A stretch of 64,000 nucleotides of DNA, from positions 3,919,001-3,983,000 of the forward strand of contig BRKX01000010.1 of assembly GCA_026008535.1 (NCBI GenBank). The letters are read 5' to 3'. Of this stretch, positions 11,501 to 22,697 are shown in pieces (positions within the stretch are counted from its first letter, which is position 1; every line of letters begins with the position of its first letter). The notes under the pieces are model-generated. The model had not been told where the DNA came from. It ran no database searches and was given only the letters and a program-made list of their open reading frames with translations. The DNA is from Perilla frutescens (Eukaryota; Streptophyta; Magnoliopsida; Lamiales; Lamiaceae). The translations under genes and the position numbers were made by a program.

Positions 11501-13461
11501 CAATCCCTGGCTGTTCTCAGCTAAAAGAACTTTTAATTACCTTGAGGGTTTACTCGGTAATTGCGCATGATGATGTAGTGGTGGTTGCGGGTGTTGTACT
11601 TAGCTCACTTCAGGGTTTACTGATGGATCAAGGTTCACTTCAGGGTTTACTGGTGAATACATTCATGTTAAATGTTTTGATGAACTTAGATGCATTTCCC
11701 TTTACAAAACCTTCTAAGATTCATCTGCATACTCACAGATAATTATTTTATCAAATACTTTTGATAACTCGATTTTTCTCAGAAAACCCACTGAGTACAT
11801 TAGTACTCAGCCCAAATATTTTCTCAAATGTTCTCAGGGCAATGAGCTGGAGCGTGGAGATGATGAGTTGTGATGGGGCTTATATGTGTACTTTTGTAGC
11901 TAACCCGTTGTCTTAGCTCGTCTTAACCTCTGATCATCGTACTATTTCTTTTGATAATTTTTAGCTTCCGCAAGACCAAAAACTCATGTTTTGGATATAT
12001 ATATATATATAACTCTGAATTTGTTACGATGATCGTGCTCTTTTATTGAACTAATTTGGAATCGTTCATTGATAATCATCCTTGAAATCCCCTTTCTTTC
12101 CCCTCTTCTTAAACCCCACCCCCGTGGCGCTCATTTTCAAGGTCTCTCGGGACCGGGGCGTTACATATACAAATAAGAGGGATATTGTGAGACCGGGGGT
12201 GACAAGATTTGCATCAGCATTTCTTACTTTGCAAAGCATATATGAGAAAAGAGTTGAATTGAAACGAATGTTTGCAAGTCCAGATTGGGAAACTTGCAAG
12301 TTTTCTAAGAGTACTAAAGGAAAAGTTGCTTACACAACACTGATGAGCATGGGTTTCTGGAGTGGTGTTGCATTATGCTCGGATGTTTTCACACCTTTGA
12401 TTAAGGTACTTCAGATTGCTGATGGTGATAGAAAGCCATCAATGGGGTTTGTATATGGAGATCTCGTCCAAGCAAAGGAAGAGATAACAATTGCTCTAAA
12501 CAATCTTCCAAAAAATTATGATCTAATCATTGAAGTTATTGAAGCACAGATCAAAGATAGGCTTGATAGTCCATTACACTTCACAGCTTATCTATTAAAC
12601 CCGTTTTATCACTACAAGGACCCTCTTCTTCATTTAGATCAAGATGTCTCGATGGGTATATATGATTGACTGTTTGGATGTTTTTGTTTGCGGGATATGT
12701 TGATTTACAAGGTAAAATTATGAATCAAGAATTCCCCATATATAGGGAAAAGGGGTTAACTTTTGGGAAGGAAATTGTTGCAAAAGATGCTCTTTAAATG
12801 ATGATAAATTTGATCCGGGTAAATTAAATATATTTATTTTCTTATTTTTTAACATTTAATTTTTACTGATGCTATTGTTTATTCTTTGATTTTTGTATGT
12901 AGTATCTTGGTGGTCAAATTATGGTTCATCAACTCCTAACTTGCAAAGAATGGCTATGAGGATCCTTTCATTGACATCTAGTTCATCCGGTTGTGAAAGA
13001 ATTTGGAGCACATTTGAAGGGGTTAGTTTAATTATCTTTTAAATTTTTATTATATATTTTAACTAATTCTATTTTATAATTTCAATGTTGTACATTATTT
13101 TGTAGGTACATATAAAAAAAAAAGGAATCGACTAGGTACAAAGTTGCTTAACAATCTTGTATTTATCCAATTTAATGCAAGATTGTTAAGTAAACAAAAG
13201 AGAGAAAAAGATACAAGTAATGTGGAGGCACTACTTTCATCGGATTCAACTTGTGCACAAGAATGGATTATTACTAATGTTTTTGTTGATCGTGATGATG
13301 ATGGCGATGTGGGTGGTATTCCCGGACATAGGTCTCAAACTCCAAAATATCGAACAGTTAGAGACTTATATGATGAGGATTTCGAGTCCGATAATGAGGG
13401 AATTAATGAGAATGAAGTTGAAGATGAGTTGGATGGAGATCGTATTTTGGAAGATGTTTGA
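8595..13461 (+). pseudogene. hAT transposase, broken
   Basis: Domains follow in the family order. A BED zinc finger at 8640-8810 (CIKCGKKISGG, then H..H/C residues in RIKEHIAHIKGNVASC) is interrupted by a frameshift near 8757. A DUF659 domain runs about 9150-9726 (motif CSIMTDAWSD, and DNAPNNMGAAKFL). After the nested LTR the core resumes at 12171-12800 (VRPGVTRFASAFLTL). The hAT dimerisation motif is at 12900-13020 (SSSGCERIWSTFEG), and an acidic C-terminal exon ends at 13461. In-frame stops also occur near 9105, 9263 and 9300. Removing the LTR and one TSD copy brings the two halves into the same frame, so the split came after the coding region was established. It is not functional. Confidence 0.88.
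9727..12165 (+). mobile_element. Solo LTR of a long-LTR retrotransposon, nested in the hAT transposase
   Basis: It begins TGTAGTGCCCCG and ends CGGGGCGTTACA, so the ends are TG..CA and form short inverted repeats. It is flanked by a perfect 5-bp target duplication TATAC (9722-9726 and 12166-12170). It has no gag, pol or primer site. It contains a tandem pair of units of about 190 bp (near 10520-10680 and 10711-10870, sharing TTCCGGAAACTAGACTT). A conserved block CCACTGAGTACATTAGT near 11788 also occurs in the LTRs at 37766-40940 and 53282-56279. Its size fits Ty3 lineages with long LTRs such as Tekay/Del, but the lineage is inferred. Confidence 0.88.
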
Positions 13462-13813
13462 GCTTTGAGTGTTGTTATTTTTTTTTTTAATTTTGGATAT
13501 TGTGAGCTTTGAATATTGTTTTGTTTCGAATTTGGTTTATTTAAACTTTGAATGTTTCATTGTTAGGATTTGAACTTTGAATGTTATTTTACTTCAAACT
13601 TTGGGTGATTTTAAGATTAAATATCTGGTTTGGAATGTTGTGAATTATGAATTTATAAATGTAAATTTCAAAATAGACAGGGTATAAAAAAAATAAAAAT
13701 AAAAAAATTGAAAAATGCCTAGGCGCCGTCTAGGCCCCGCCTAGACCATCTAGGTGCTAGGCCCCCCGACCGCCCGACTAGCGCCTAGCGACATCTGCAA
13801 CCATGATTTAAAC

Positions 13814-14628
13814 ATGATTTTTAAAACCCTGCAATAATAACTCAACCTTTTGATTTGTAGTAAAATAGACACCTTCATAAAATTTATACAATTGAAAAAC
13901 TAGACAATAAAAATCCCCATTTTCAACACCCATAAATTGAATTGATCTGTTTACATGGGAAGATTATTCGCACGTCATAGTTTCAGTCGTTGGAAGTGTT
14001 GATTTTGCTACAAATTAAAAAGCTCGGTTATTACATTTTAAAAGTCGTATCTAAATTGTAAATTCTTCCAAAAATGATGAATTTTTTTGACAATTAACCC
14101 TTGATTATAACAGTCGACTATTTTTTTTTTTCCTTTTTTGAAGTCACTTTTTACGTGAACTTATTTTTTTTAATACCCAAACATCAACAACTTCAAACCG
14201 TCATGATTGAGCAAGATACCATAATAATTTTTTTTGAAAGCAAATTAGACCTTTTATTCAAAATCGAAACAAATTGCATCTATTAGCCAACATGGAAAAG
14301 AGTTTGTCCACGCGATTTGGCTTGAAATCTCCAAAACAAACTGCACCAAGGAGTAACCAACATAATTTGCACCATGATACATATGAAAACATTCACTCAA
14401 CCTCATCATGATCTCTAGCTAGAAATTCATCATCAGCAGGCAACTCTTTGGGCAAATTAAGGTCCAACAGATCGAGCTCTCACGGCAAGCACATAATAAA
14501 TTATTGATTTATGAAATTAAATTAAATATGTATGATTTATAAATTAAACACGATAATTAAACTATTATGAATAATGTTTAATTTTATACAAATAAAATCA
14601 TAAAATAAATGAGTAGATGTATAAAGTA
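13814..14628. other. Gene-free stretch with a possible EAR-motif exon scrap on the minus strand
   Basis: Mostly AT-rich and noncoding. On the minus strand 14479-14393 reads 28 codons and a stop containing LDLNLP, the core of the EAR repression motif found in plant transcription repressors, followed by KELPADDEF. A TGA lies immediately upstream in frame, so at best this is the last exon of a lost gene. No other exon is seen. This could be chance. Confidence 0.25.
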
Positions 14629-14931
14629 GAGTTAGAGTTTTTTTAAGGACAACAACTTAGACCGATTTGAAAAAGAGGACAAATTTATTGCGGGCAGAAT
14701 TTAAGGACATTAACATTTAAGTGTTGCATCCATAGGCCAATTTTCAGCCCGAATGGGCTACGGACGCAACACTTAAATGTTAATGTCCTAAAATTTCGGC
14801 CCGTTCGAGTTGAAAATTGGCCTACGAACGCAATACTTAAATGTTAATGTCCTTAAATTTCGGTCCGCAATAAATTTGTCCTCTTTTCCAAATCGGCCTA
14901 AGTTGTTGTCCTTAAAAAAACTCTAACTCGG
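14629..14931. mobile_element. Foldback MITE with arms of about 130 bp
   Basis: The left arm (from 14629, GAGTTAGAGTTTTTTTAAGG) and the right arm (ending ...AAAAACTCTAACTCG) are inverted copies over about 120-130 bp, including CAACAACTTAG and ATTTATTGCGG. ATAAAGTA flanks it at 14621-14628 and 14932-14939, a likely 8-bp target duplication. The arms take up nearly the whole element. It has no coding content. The long arms suggest a Mutator-type or foldback element. Confidence 0.72.
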
Positions 14932-15047
14932 ATAAAGTATTGCATGATTTGACTATATAGAACTGGAGAACGAAGTATATCATTGATGTTATTAAAAATA
15001 ATTTCTAGTATATTAATTAATTGGTTTTTTTTTCTTTTTCTCTTTTA

Positions 15048-15120
15048 CTAGTACAGTACCCGTGCGTTGCACGGTGGAAGTAACGCGGGATGTGAGACGT
15101 ACGTTGCACGGTGGAAGCGA
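15048..15120 (-). other. Helitron 3' terminus with duplicated subterminal motif
   Basis: Minus-strand order: hairpin stem CCGTGC, loop AAC, stem GCACGG, then GTACTGTA and the terminal CTAG. On the plus strand the motif CGTTGCACGGTGGAAG occurs twice, near 15073 and 15104, so the hairpin region has been partly duplicated just inside the end. The terminal hairpin is the known termination signal of rolling-circle Helitron transposition. Confidence 0.85.
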
Positions 15121-15240
15121 ATTGTTATTTAAGTGATGCGTTTTACAAAAAAAAAATTAATTGAAATTAATATTATATTCTAAATTTATGTAATTTTACA
15201 TAATTTAGTATCTTAATTGTTATAAAATTACTTGTAAGAG

Positions 15241-16613
15241 TGATTGGGCATCTTCTACCTGTTTTAAAAGGGGTGTTTTTGATGTCTATTTTTGCATAAT
15301 TATCTGCCTTGCATCTATTTTGGAAGAATTTGTTGTGCTTTGAAGATTGCAGGTGGATAATTGGAATTGGGCAGTGCGGCCATTAGTTTTGGGAATTGCA
15401 GCAAGGTTGGTTTGAAAGAAAATTCTGAAGCAGGCCGTTTGGGCAAGCCGCCTGAAGGATGGACCGAGAAGTTAGGATCTGGGCCTATGCACGTAAATTC
15501 AGCCTTTTTGCACAAGTCTTGAGCCAACCCAAGTCCTGGACGCGTATTCCAGCCGTCTTACAGCTTAGGAGTATGGATTATTTTGCTATTTCCTAGGAAA
15601 GATAGATTAGGATGTTAATTTCCTTATTTAAACTCTTTTTGTTTAGGAAATTATCTTGGGAGATATGGATGTATCTATATTACTAGTTTTTTATGTGAGA
15701 TTTGAGAGCAGATGCTAGAGAAGAAAAGAACGCCGTTCAGATCATTATTATTATTCTTCCAGTTAATTCCTACGCAACAATTCATATAGTTTCGATATTT
15801 TTGATGATTAATATGCAAGCAAGCTAGACGTCATTCATCCGGAAATCAATCCACGAATCTTTGGCTCGATTCAACTGTGAGATCTAAACGCTTTCTTCTA
15901 ATTAATTATTTTCGTGTATTTCCTATTCTCCACTTTGCAAGTTGTGATTTATTCGAATTTACGAGGTAGTTGCAAATACTTAGTGGTTTGAATTTATTAC
16001 TAGCTAGTTAAATCCATCATCCGAAATTGTGATAGGAGTTAATTTGGAGCAAAACGATTTTTCATAATCAAGGGAATAGTAAGCTTAATTAAATTGTCCT
16101 GTGTTAGAGTCAATTGATTTTGTATCGAGTTCCTTAGGAATTTAATGCAATCAACCCATTAAATTGATAGAGTGTCTCTCTTGATTGTCGGTTGATTAGG
16201 GAAGCAATTCATGAAGTGTCTTCTTGATTGTCGATAGATATAGGAATTAGGTTATGCCGGAAAGTGTCTTCGATAACCATAACCGATTTGCATGGAATAA
16301 TTAATTTAATCCTTGAATCTAGGATCAGTTGAATAGCCAAGGTGGTGTGATTGAATTCCGGATAATTTTTAATCATTTATATAAATAACTCTTTTGTGTG
16401 AATGTTTGGATATTTATTTAATCACTACGTTAGCTTCGCATCTTTTATTTTATTTCTATAAATTCTCTGTTGAAGGGTTCGGTTTTACAGATTGAAAAGT
16501 GAAGGTAATTCTCGCCAGTCTCTAGGGAAACGATCTCGCTCGCCACTGTACTGTGCAGTGTGGGCAAACCGACTGTTGTCGGAACTTTTATTTTTGGTGG
16601 AAACGACACACCA
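15241..16613 (+). repeat. Athila element, 5' LTR
   Basis: Starts TGATTGGGCATC and ends ...CGACACACCA, immediately before the primer site. It matches the 3' LTR (25413-26786) along its full length with a few dozen scattered substitutions and small indels. Its promoter and polyadenylation signals cannot be assigned with certainty by eye. Confidence 0.95.
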
Positions 16614-16618
16614 AATTT

Positions 16619-16636
16619 TGGCGCCGTTGCCGGGGA
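16619..16636 (+). promoter_or_regulatory. Athila primer-binding site
   Basis: TGGCGCCGTTGCCGGGGA lies 5 bp after the LTR. It is the sequence typical of Athila and related Ty3 elements, complementary to the 3' end of a tRNA (tRNA-Asp in described Athila elements), and primes minus-strand DNA synthesis. Confidence 0.9.
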
Positions 16637-16690
16637 CTGGTTCCAAAGCAGTAATTACTCGAAACTTTTTAATTTGTTATTTTTCTTACT

Positions 16691-19600
16691 GTGGCTTTTT
16701 CGTTTGTTTTACAGTGCATGATCCGTTCTTCACACAAAGGAGAATTATTGTTCAACCCGGAACCGGAGAGAACATTACACCAATTGAGGAGGGCTGCTCG
16801 GGAGTCTAAGGAGACGTCCCAACCTAAGGAAGGAACACCTGGTTTGAAACAGCTCGTCAACATGGCAGATAACCCAAATCCACGTGATAATCAGAACAAC
16901 CAGAATAATCGAGCTTTAATCAATGCTGAGGCGGAGGAACCTGCTCCCTTGATTCGAGAGCTGGGTCGTCATCGAAATAACAGGCCTATCTCCATTGTAT
17001 TGCCTCCCATTGCCCACAATGCGTAGATTCGGCCGGGGTTCATACAAGTGCTACCCAAATTCAGTGATGCACCTGGAGAAAGTGCGCACACACACTTAGC
17101 AGAGTTCTATTGGGTTTGCTCTACGCTGCGTCCTCAAGGCTTTACAAATGACAACCTACGCTTGTTAACTTTTTCTCACACATTGCAAGGGCGAGCACGA
17201 GAATGGCTTTTTAATCTTCCACCAGCTTCAATCACCACCTGGGATGAGCTGGAAGAACAGTTTCTGCGCAATTTTTTTCCAGAGACTAGAGCAGCAAATC
17301 TTTGAATGGCCATCTCCAGCATCAAGCAGAAACCGAATGAAAGTCTAGCAGATTATTGGGCGAGATTTCAGCAACTATGTCGAAAATGTCCAGACCACGG
17401 ATTCAACGACTACCAGTTGTTCACCAATTATTTCTATCGAGGCATGTCAAGCTTCGATAGAAAGATTGTTGATGCTGCCAGTGGAGGATCACTTACCAAC
17501 AAGACTTTGGCAGAGGCAAAGCAGTTGATCATGGACATGGTGTCTGGTGGGCAACAATATGATGATGAAGACGAGGGTCGCCACCGACCTGTGAAAAGCA
17601 TAGAAAGAGCTGGGACATCTGATGTGAATGAGAAAATTGAGGCTTTAACATCTCTAGTCCGTGGATTGGCCGTAGCACAAACAAAAGGGCCTCGATGTGG
17701 TGTTTGTACTGAGATTGGGCACTTTACTGATGCATGCCCAACCTTGCAAGAATCTTCTTCCGAACAAGCTTGCTATGGTTCGGGTGATGCTCAACAAGAT
17801 GCACTCAAGGGGATTTACTATGATGGTTCGGGATGAGGAGATGATTTTAGGAGAAAACGAAACAATGATCCCTACTCCAATTCCTACAACCCAGGTTGGA
17901 GAAATCACCCCAATTTCCGATGGAAGCAACCTGGAGACCTACCTGCTCAAGGAGATTTTCTCCCGAAACCTGCAAGAGACGGGCAGTTTGCCCAAACCGA
18001 CAAGTCTGCTCCTAGTATGAGTGAGATTATGAAGTGCCTGGAACAGAGCAGTACTCTGGTGAATAATTTGGCACAGAATCAAAAGGCGTTCCAGCAGGAG
18101 ACTCAGGCTGCACTCGGTAGTATGGGCACGCAGATCACACAGCTTGCAACACAAATGAACAAAATGCAAGGAAATCAAGGAAAGCTTCCATCCCAGACTG
18201 AGCAAAATCCGAGAGGGAATGTCAGTGATGTCACACTTCGAAGTGGGAAGGAATTAGCTGACGTTGAAGCAAAGAAAAGGAAAACCCAGAAGTTTGGGCA
18301 AACTGCAGGAACTGATGACAAACCTGAAACTGACTCCGAAGTAATTCTTACGCCCTCTACCCCTGTTGAGGTATCTATTCAGTCGAATATTCCTAATAAA
18401 ATTGACTCAGCCCCTTTTCCTTCCAGGTTAGCAAAGCACAAGAAAGAGGATGATGAAAAAGAGATCCTCGAGTTGTTCAAAAAGGTGGAAATCAATTTGC
18501 CATTGATCGATGCCATCAAGCAAGTTCCCCGTTATGCCAAATTTCTGAAGGAGTTGTGTTCCAAAAAGATGAGATACGGGAAGGATGCAAAGATCAAGGT
18601 TGGTGAAAATGTTTATGCTGTTATTCAACGCAAATTACCACAAAAGTGCCGAGATCCAGGTATGTTTACTATCCCTTGCATCATTGGGAGCAAAAAGGTA
18701 GAAAAGGTTATGCTTGACTTGGGAGCCTCTATTAATGTCATGCCTTTATCCATGTACAAAGATTTGAAGTTGGGTCCTATGAAAGATACTAGAGTCATTA
18801 TCTAGTTGGCGGATCGATCTAATGCATACCCCCAAGGTGTTGTAGAGGATGTACTAGTTAAAGTTAATGACTTGATTTTTCCCGTTGATTTTTATATTGT
18901 GGACATAGATGATTCTTTTTCTGCACATAGATCATTGATTTTGTTAGGTCGTCCATTCATGAAAACGGCAAGAACAAAAATCGATGTAGATAAGGGTATG
19001 ATGAGCTTCGAATTTGATGGGGATGTTGTCACATTTAATATATTCGAAGCTATGAAACATGTGGAAGATCCTGAGGCTATTTTTATGATTGACACTGTTG
19101 ATTCCATTATTGATGAGTTTGTTGAGAATAATTTCAGGGATGATAAGCTTGAACAGGTACTCTTTGGAGGAATGCATGCACCTACTGGAGATTCAGAGGA
19201 AGAAAAAGAAATCCAAGAGATAATCCAGCAGCTTTATGCCACTGAAGAATTTCCCGCAAGGAATCTGACAGGCCGTTTGCCCATACCGACCAACACAGAG
19301 CCACTTTTGCCGTCTCATGTGAAGGCTCCTATTCTGGAATTGAAGGTCCTTCCTGAGCATCTGAAGTATGCATATTTGGGGGAAGGAGAAACACTGCCAA
19401 TCATCATAAGCAAGGACCTGTCGTTTGCCCAAGAGGAGCGCCTGGTTGCTGTTTTGCGCAAACACAAAGGAGCTATTGGCTAGACTCTTACTGACATTAA
19501 AGGAATCAGTCCTGACATCTGTATGCATCGGATTTTTCTGGAAGCTGATCACAAACCATCCCGAGACCCCCAGAGGAAGTTAAACCCGGTGATGAAGGAA

Positions 19601-22231
19601 GTAGTATTGAAAGAGATTCTGAAGTTGCTCCAATTGGAAATCATTTACCCCATCTCAGACAGTGTTTGGGTCAGCCCGGTGCATGTTGTTCCAAAGAAAT
19701 CTAGATTCCAGCTCGTGAAGAATGAGAGCAATGAATTAATACCAATGAGATTGCAAACGGGTTGGCGGATGTGCATCGATTTCAGGAAGTTGAATGACGC
19801 GACACGCAAAGACCACTTTCCGTTGCCTTTTATTGATGAGATGCTCGAAAGATTGGCAGGGAGATCTTATTTTTGTTTCCTTGATGGCTACTCCGGTTAT
19901 TTCCAGATTTTTGTAGCTCAAGAAGATCAGGAAAAGACGACCTTCACTTGTCCTTTTGGGACATTTGCTTGCAGAAATATGCCATTTGGCTTGTGCAACG
20001 CCCCAGGCACTTTCCAGCGCTGCATGATGAGCATTTTTTCCGATTTGATAGAGAGCTGCATCGAGATTTTTATAGATGACTTCACAGTGCATGGCGACTC
20101 CTTTGAGCAGTGTATGGAGCATTTAGACAAGGTTCTTCAACGGTGTATAGAGACCGATTTGGTTTTGAACTTCGAGAAGTGCCACTTTATGGTGCAACAA
20201 GGAATTGTGCTCGGGCATGTTATATCTGCGAAAGGCATCGAAGTGGATAGAGTAAAAATTGACTTGATCACCAAGCTGCCATACCCATCCAATGAGAAAG
20301 CAATTCGAGCCTTTTTAGGCCATGCGGGCTTCTACCGTCGCTTCATTCAGGATTTTTCGAAGATAGCCCAACCCATGACTAAGCTGCTAGAGAAGGACAC
20401 TCCTTTTGTCTTCGATGATAAGTGTAAGGAAGCCTTTGATTTGTTGAAGGAGAAACTGACTTCTGCACCAATCATTCAGCCACCACAGTGGGGACTCCCG
20501 TTTGAACTTATGTGCAATGCAAGCGACTATGTTGTTGGTGCGGTGCTTGGGCAAAGGACAGGGAAGGTCAGCCATGTCATATATTATGCTTCTAAGATGC
20601 TCAATCCCGCTCAATGCAACTACACCACAACTGAGAAGGAGCTCCTTGCCGTTGTCTTTACATGTGAAAAATTTCGATCTTACATAGTTGGATCAAAAGT
20701 TGTTGTGTACACTGATCATGGAGCTCTAAAGTACTTGTTATCCAAAAAGGAGTCCAAGCCTCGATTAATTCGCTGGGTCCTTCTGCTGCAAGAGTTTGAT
20801 CTGGAGATCAAGGACAAGAAGAGAGCTAACAATGGTGTTGCGGATCATTTGAGCAGATTACTGACAGAGTCCGATGGTTTGCCCATACGGGACGACTTTC
20901 CAGATGAGCAATTACTTGCCGCTGCGGAAACCACCCCTTAGTACGCGGATTTGGTGAACTTTCTCACCACTGGGATGTTTCCAAAAGGTACTGAATCTGC
21001 CAAGAAGAACAAGTTGAGAAGTCAAGCCAAGTACTTCATTTGGGACGATCCTTATCTGTGGAAAACTTGTGCTGATCAAGTTATTTGAAGGTGCATTCCG
21101 GATGATGAGATTCACTCTATTCTCACCTTTTATCATACTCACGCCTGTGGGGGCCATTTTGGGCCAAAGAGGACAGCTCGCAAAGTCCTAGACTGTGGTT
21201 TTTATTGGGAAACTTTATTCAGGGATGCCTACCACTTCTGCAAGCGTTGTGATCGTTACCAACGACTTAGTAACATTTCAGCAAGGAACGAGATGCCACA
21301 GGTTCCTATCTTGGTCTGTGAGATATTCGACGTATGGGGCATGGATTTCATGGGTCCGTTCCCCAGCTCCTATGGGAATTCTTACATTTTGTTGGCGGTC
21401 GACTATGTTTCCAAATGGGTCGAAGTTAAAGCTACCCAATCAAATGACTCCAAAGTGGTGGCCAAATTCCTCAAGGCACAGATTTTCCAACGCTTTGGAG
21501 TTCCTCGAGCTATCATAAGTGACCAAGGCACACATTTCTGCAACCGGACCTTGGAAGCCTTATTCAAGAAGTATGGAGTTACACATAGGATTGCTACAGC
21601 TTACCATCCATAATCCAATGGCCAGGCCGAAGTCTCGAATCGCGAGATAAAAAATATTCTGGAGAAGACTGTTTGCCCAAGCCGAAAGGACTGGAGTCTG
21701 CGCCTGGATGATGCCGTTTGGGCATACCGCACAACATTTAAAACGCCAATCGGTATGTCCCCTTACCGGTTGATTTTTGGGAAGTAGTGCCACTTGCCCG
21801 TTGAATTGGAACATCGTGCTTTCTAGGCTGTCAAGCAGTGCAATCTGGACCCGCACTTAGCTGCACATGAGAGGAGATTTCAGTTACAAGAGCTCGAGGA
21901 AATCCGGTTGGAAGCCTATGACAGTGCTAGCCGTTACAAAGAGCGCACTAAGTTTCTCCATGATAGATACATCCGGAGGAAAACTTTCGAGGTCGGTCAA
22001 AAAGTTCTACTTTTCAATGCCCGCCTCCGACTTATGCCCGGAAAATTGAAGTCCCGTTGGACGGGACCCTATGAAGTTGTTAGTGTCAGTCCTCATGGAG
22101 CTGTGGAAATCCGTAGTTTTGCCACTCAGAAATTATTAAAGGTCAATGGGCAGCTGCTTAAACCATACTATGCCGAGATGGAGTTGTCACATTTTGATGG
22201 GGTTACTTTAGCCCGTCCCATTTCCACTTGA
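16691..22231 (+). pseudogene. Athila gag-pol, one frame with ten in-frame stops
   Basis: A single frame runs from about 16691 to the TGA at 22229 with no frameshift. Gag core is at 17048-17600 (REWLFNLP, ITTWDELEEQFLRNFFP) and the CCHC knuckle near 17694 (CGVCTEIGHFTDAC). Protease is at 18715 (LDLGASINVMPLS; DLG is normal for Athila), and RT at 19620-20300 with LDGYSGY and FIDD at 20070-20080. RNase H is near 20500-20860, integrase HHCC at 21130-21260 and the DDE core at 21340-21650. In-frame stops lie at 17024, 17303, 17834, 18803, 19481, 20939, 21086, 21611, 21785 and 21824. The first RNase H catalytic Asp reads Asn at 20516. The product cannot be made as one protein. Gag probably starts downstream, near 16718 or later; the exact start is uncertain. 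Confidence 0.93.
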
Positions 22232-22462
22232 CCCGGACCTTTTCGTCGAGCCACCGACATTTAAACAGAGGCGCTAATCGGGAGGCAACCCGACTTTCTT
22301 TCTTCCTTTCTTTTTATTGTTGTTTCTTTTATTTTAAATATTTTCGTTTAATTTCATTTAAAAAAAAAATTGTAAGAGAGACACCGGGAAGTGATTACTA
22401 GGCTGCAATAGTGGTATCCCACCAACTTGGTTGGTGCTTTTACAAATGAAGGGTTAATTTTT

Positions 22463-22475
22463 AAATGTGGGGGGG
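22463..22475 (+). promoter_or_regulatory. Internal polypurine-like tract 1
   Basis: AAATGTGGGGGGG lies between pol and the env-like region. It is nearly identical to the true polypurine tract next to the 3' LTR (25399-25410) and to a copy at 24211-24223. About 15 bases downstream, TTTCTAATTGCAG (ending near 22500) looks like a splice acceptor for a spliced env-type transcript. Confidence 0.55.
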
Positions 22476-22697
22476 TCATGTTTGTTCTTTCTAATTGCAG
22501 GGACCTATTTGCAATATCCCAAACTCTGATTTGGGAATTTTCCTTTTAAAAAGCCCTAATTCCCCTTTCAATTTAACCCCCTTCCTTTGCCTTAGTACTT
22601 TTTTACGCGATATTTTCACTGCCTCCTTGCAGTTTTTCACCGCCGCGACTTCCCGCCTTCTCCCCCCTGTCGACGAGTTCAATCACCACCCTCTCCG

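Larger units (their letters stand above)
7354..13805 (+). mobile_element. hAT DNA transposon, 6.45 kb including a nested LTR
   Basis: Flanked by a perfect 8-bp direct repeat ATTTAAAC (7346-7353 and 13806-13813), the diagnostic target duplication of hAT elements. The left end CAGTGTTGTAGAATAC and the inverted right end CATGGTTGCAGATGTC are imperfect terminal inverted repeats. Both ends carry GC-rich subterminal arrays of CTAGGCGCC-like motifs (7370-7500 and 13718-13800), typical of transposase-binding regions in Ac-like elements. The element encodes a decayed transposase and is split by a solo LTR at 9727-12165. Without that insertion it would be about 4.0 kb. Confidence 0.92.

Noticed and set aside
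11371..11742. Open frames of 70-120 codons inside the long LTRs (also near 38651-38881, 39034-39457, 54829-55743)
   Set aside because: They lie inside LTR sequence, overlap each other on both strands, and show no domain; the GC-rich ones simply lack stop codons.
18700..18740. DLG in place of DTG/DSG in the Athila protease as a sign of decay
   Set aside because: DLGAS is, to my knowledge, the usual form in Athila-lineage proteases, so I do not count it as a mutation.
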